Shown: positions 63,825 to 64,000 of the stretch, piece after piece
Numbering within the stretch: the first letter of the stretch is position 1
How the letters are laid out: the number at the start of each line of letters is the position of its first letter
From: Anaerococcus provencensis
GTDB lineage: Bacteria > Bacillota > Clostridia > Tissierellales > Peptoniphilaceae
Reading direction: 5' to 3'
NCBI RefSeq assembly: GCF_000312365.2
Contig: NZ_HG003686.1
Location: 758,538 to 822,537 of the forward strand
Length of the DNA stretch: 64,000 nt
Made by a program: the position numbers and the translations under genes
The notes under the pieces: model-generated
The model's input: the letters and a program-made list of their open reading frames with translations, nothing else
Database searches by the model: none
Told to the model about the DNA's origin: nothing

Positions 63825-64000
63825 CTAGATTTTATTTAGTTTGTCAATTATAGCTTCAATTTCTTCTATTTTCTTTAGGCCATCTTCCTTATCTTCATTG
63901 CTAATAGCATCGTATACACAATGCTCTAGGTGTCCTCTTAGAACATCTTTATTTACATTTTTTAATATAGAAATTGATGCCATCAATTGATTACTTATAT
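63825..64000 (-). CDS. CsoR/RcnR-type metal-sensing repressor, C-terminal part (cut by window edge)
   Basis: The minus-strand frame is open to the window end. The piece ISNQLMASISILKNVNKDVL followed by RGHLEHCVYDAI has the HxxxC metal-site pattern of the DUF156 (CsoR) family. It ends in LKKIEEIEAIIDKLNKI. Such all-helical repressors release DNA when Cu, Ni or another ligand binds. The N-terminus and target genes are outside the window. Confidence 0.85.
   Translation of the reverse strand, partial: ISNQLMASISILKNVNKDVLRGHLEHCVYDAISNEDKEDGLKKIEEIEAIIDKLNKI

Noticed and set aside
1..64000. CRISPR arrays, rRNA genes, insertion sequences with transposase
   Set aside because: None seen: no regularly spaced repeats, no rRNA motifs, no transposase besides the group II intron maturase and the serine recombinase.

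Overview
The window is AT-rich, densely coding DNA from a low-GC anaerobic Firmicute. Anaerobic class III ribonucleotide reductase, a SCIFF peptide with its radical-SAM maturase, CtsR-type control of clpB, folate and queuosine-precursor ECF transporters under riboswitches, and the order rho-rpmE-prmC-prfA-tsaC-upp-murA all point to the Clostridia/Tissierellia side. My best guess is a Peptoniphilaceae member such as Anaerococcus, but the species cannot be fixed from sequence reading alone.

Layout. 1-0.6 kb: 3' end of a group II intron and tRNA-Thr. 0.7-17.7 kb: a long housekeeping run on the + strand (unknown membrane protein, traX, tex, proS, fba, rho, rpmE, prmC, prfA, CDF transporter, tsaC, upp, murA, recD2, comFC). 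17.7-21.2 kb, minus strand: a tail-anchored coiled-coil protein, the SCIFF maturase, the SCIFF precursor (too short for ordinary ORF calling) and an Orn/Lys/Arg-type decarboxylase. 21.3-36.1 kb: apt, a CtsR-box-controlled dnaJ-clpB operon, an NrdR-box-controlled nrdD-nrdG operon (nrdG frameshifted), lemA and a TPM protein, folT behind a THF riboswitch, a 3-methyladenine glycosylase, a nitroreductase, a nuclease-helicase of the DinG/XPD type, and rlmD.

36.06-52.94 kb is an integrated mobilizable element inserted in the last codons of rlmD. It is bounded by a 10-bp repeat (GCATGTGGAG). Its left end gives rlmD a replacement tail, and the displaced original tail lies at the right end. Cargo: an AbiE toxin-antitoxin pair, a Gabija-like OLD nuclease/UvrD helicase pair, MobC with an oriT-like region but no relaxase, a TetR/AraC-controlled ECF transporter plus two half-ABC transporters (probably metal or siderophore traffic), a 45-aa protein, and a large serine recombinase. 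The most striking observation is that the recombinase frame runs straight through the attachment core. In the excised circle it would continue about 50 codons into what is now the left end of the element. Integration therefore cuts off the recombinase C-terminus, and the same attP arm encodes the RlmD tail in one frame and the recombinase tail in another.

53-64 kb: a frameshifted gene with an HEPN-like R-x5-H motif, a two-component system driving a MacB/Bce-like ABC transporter through three TGTAAG repeats, a decayed membrane-protein gene, an iron alcohol dehydrogenase, a serine hydrolase, a DUF4298 protein, tRNA-Lys, a C39-like peptidase lipoprotein, queT behind a preQ1-I riboswitch, and the 3' end of a CsoR-type regulator. 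Several genes here and in nrdG carry single-base deletions, two of them in A7 tracts of identical phase. These may be real decay, programmed slippage or homopolymer sequencing errors.
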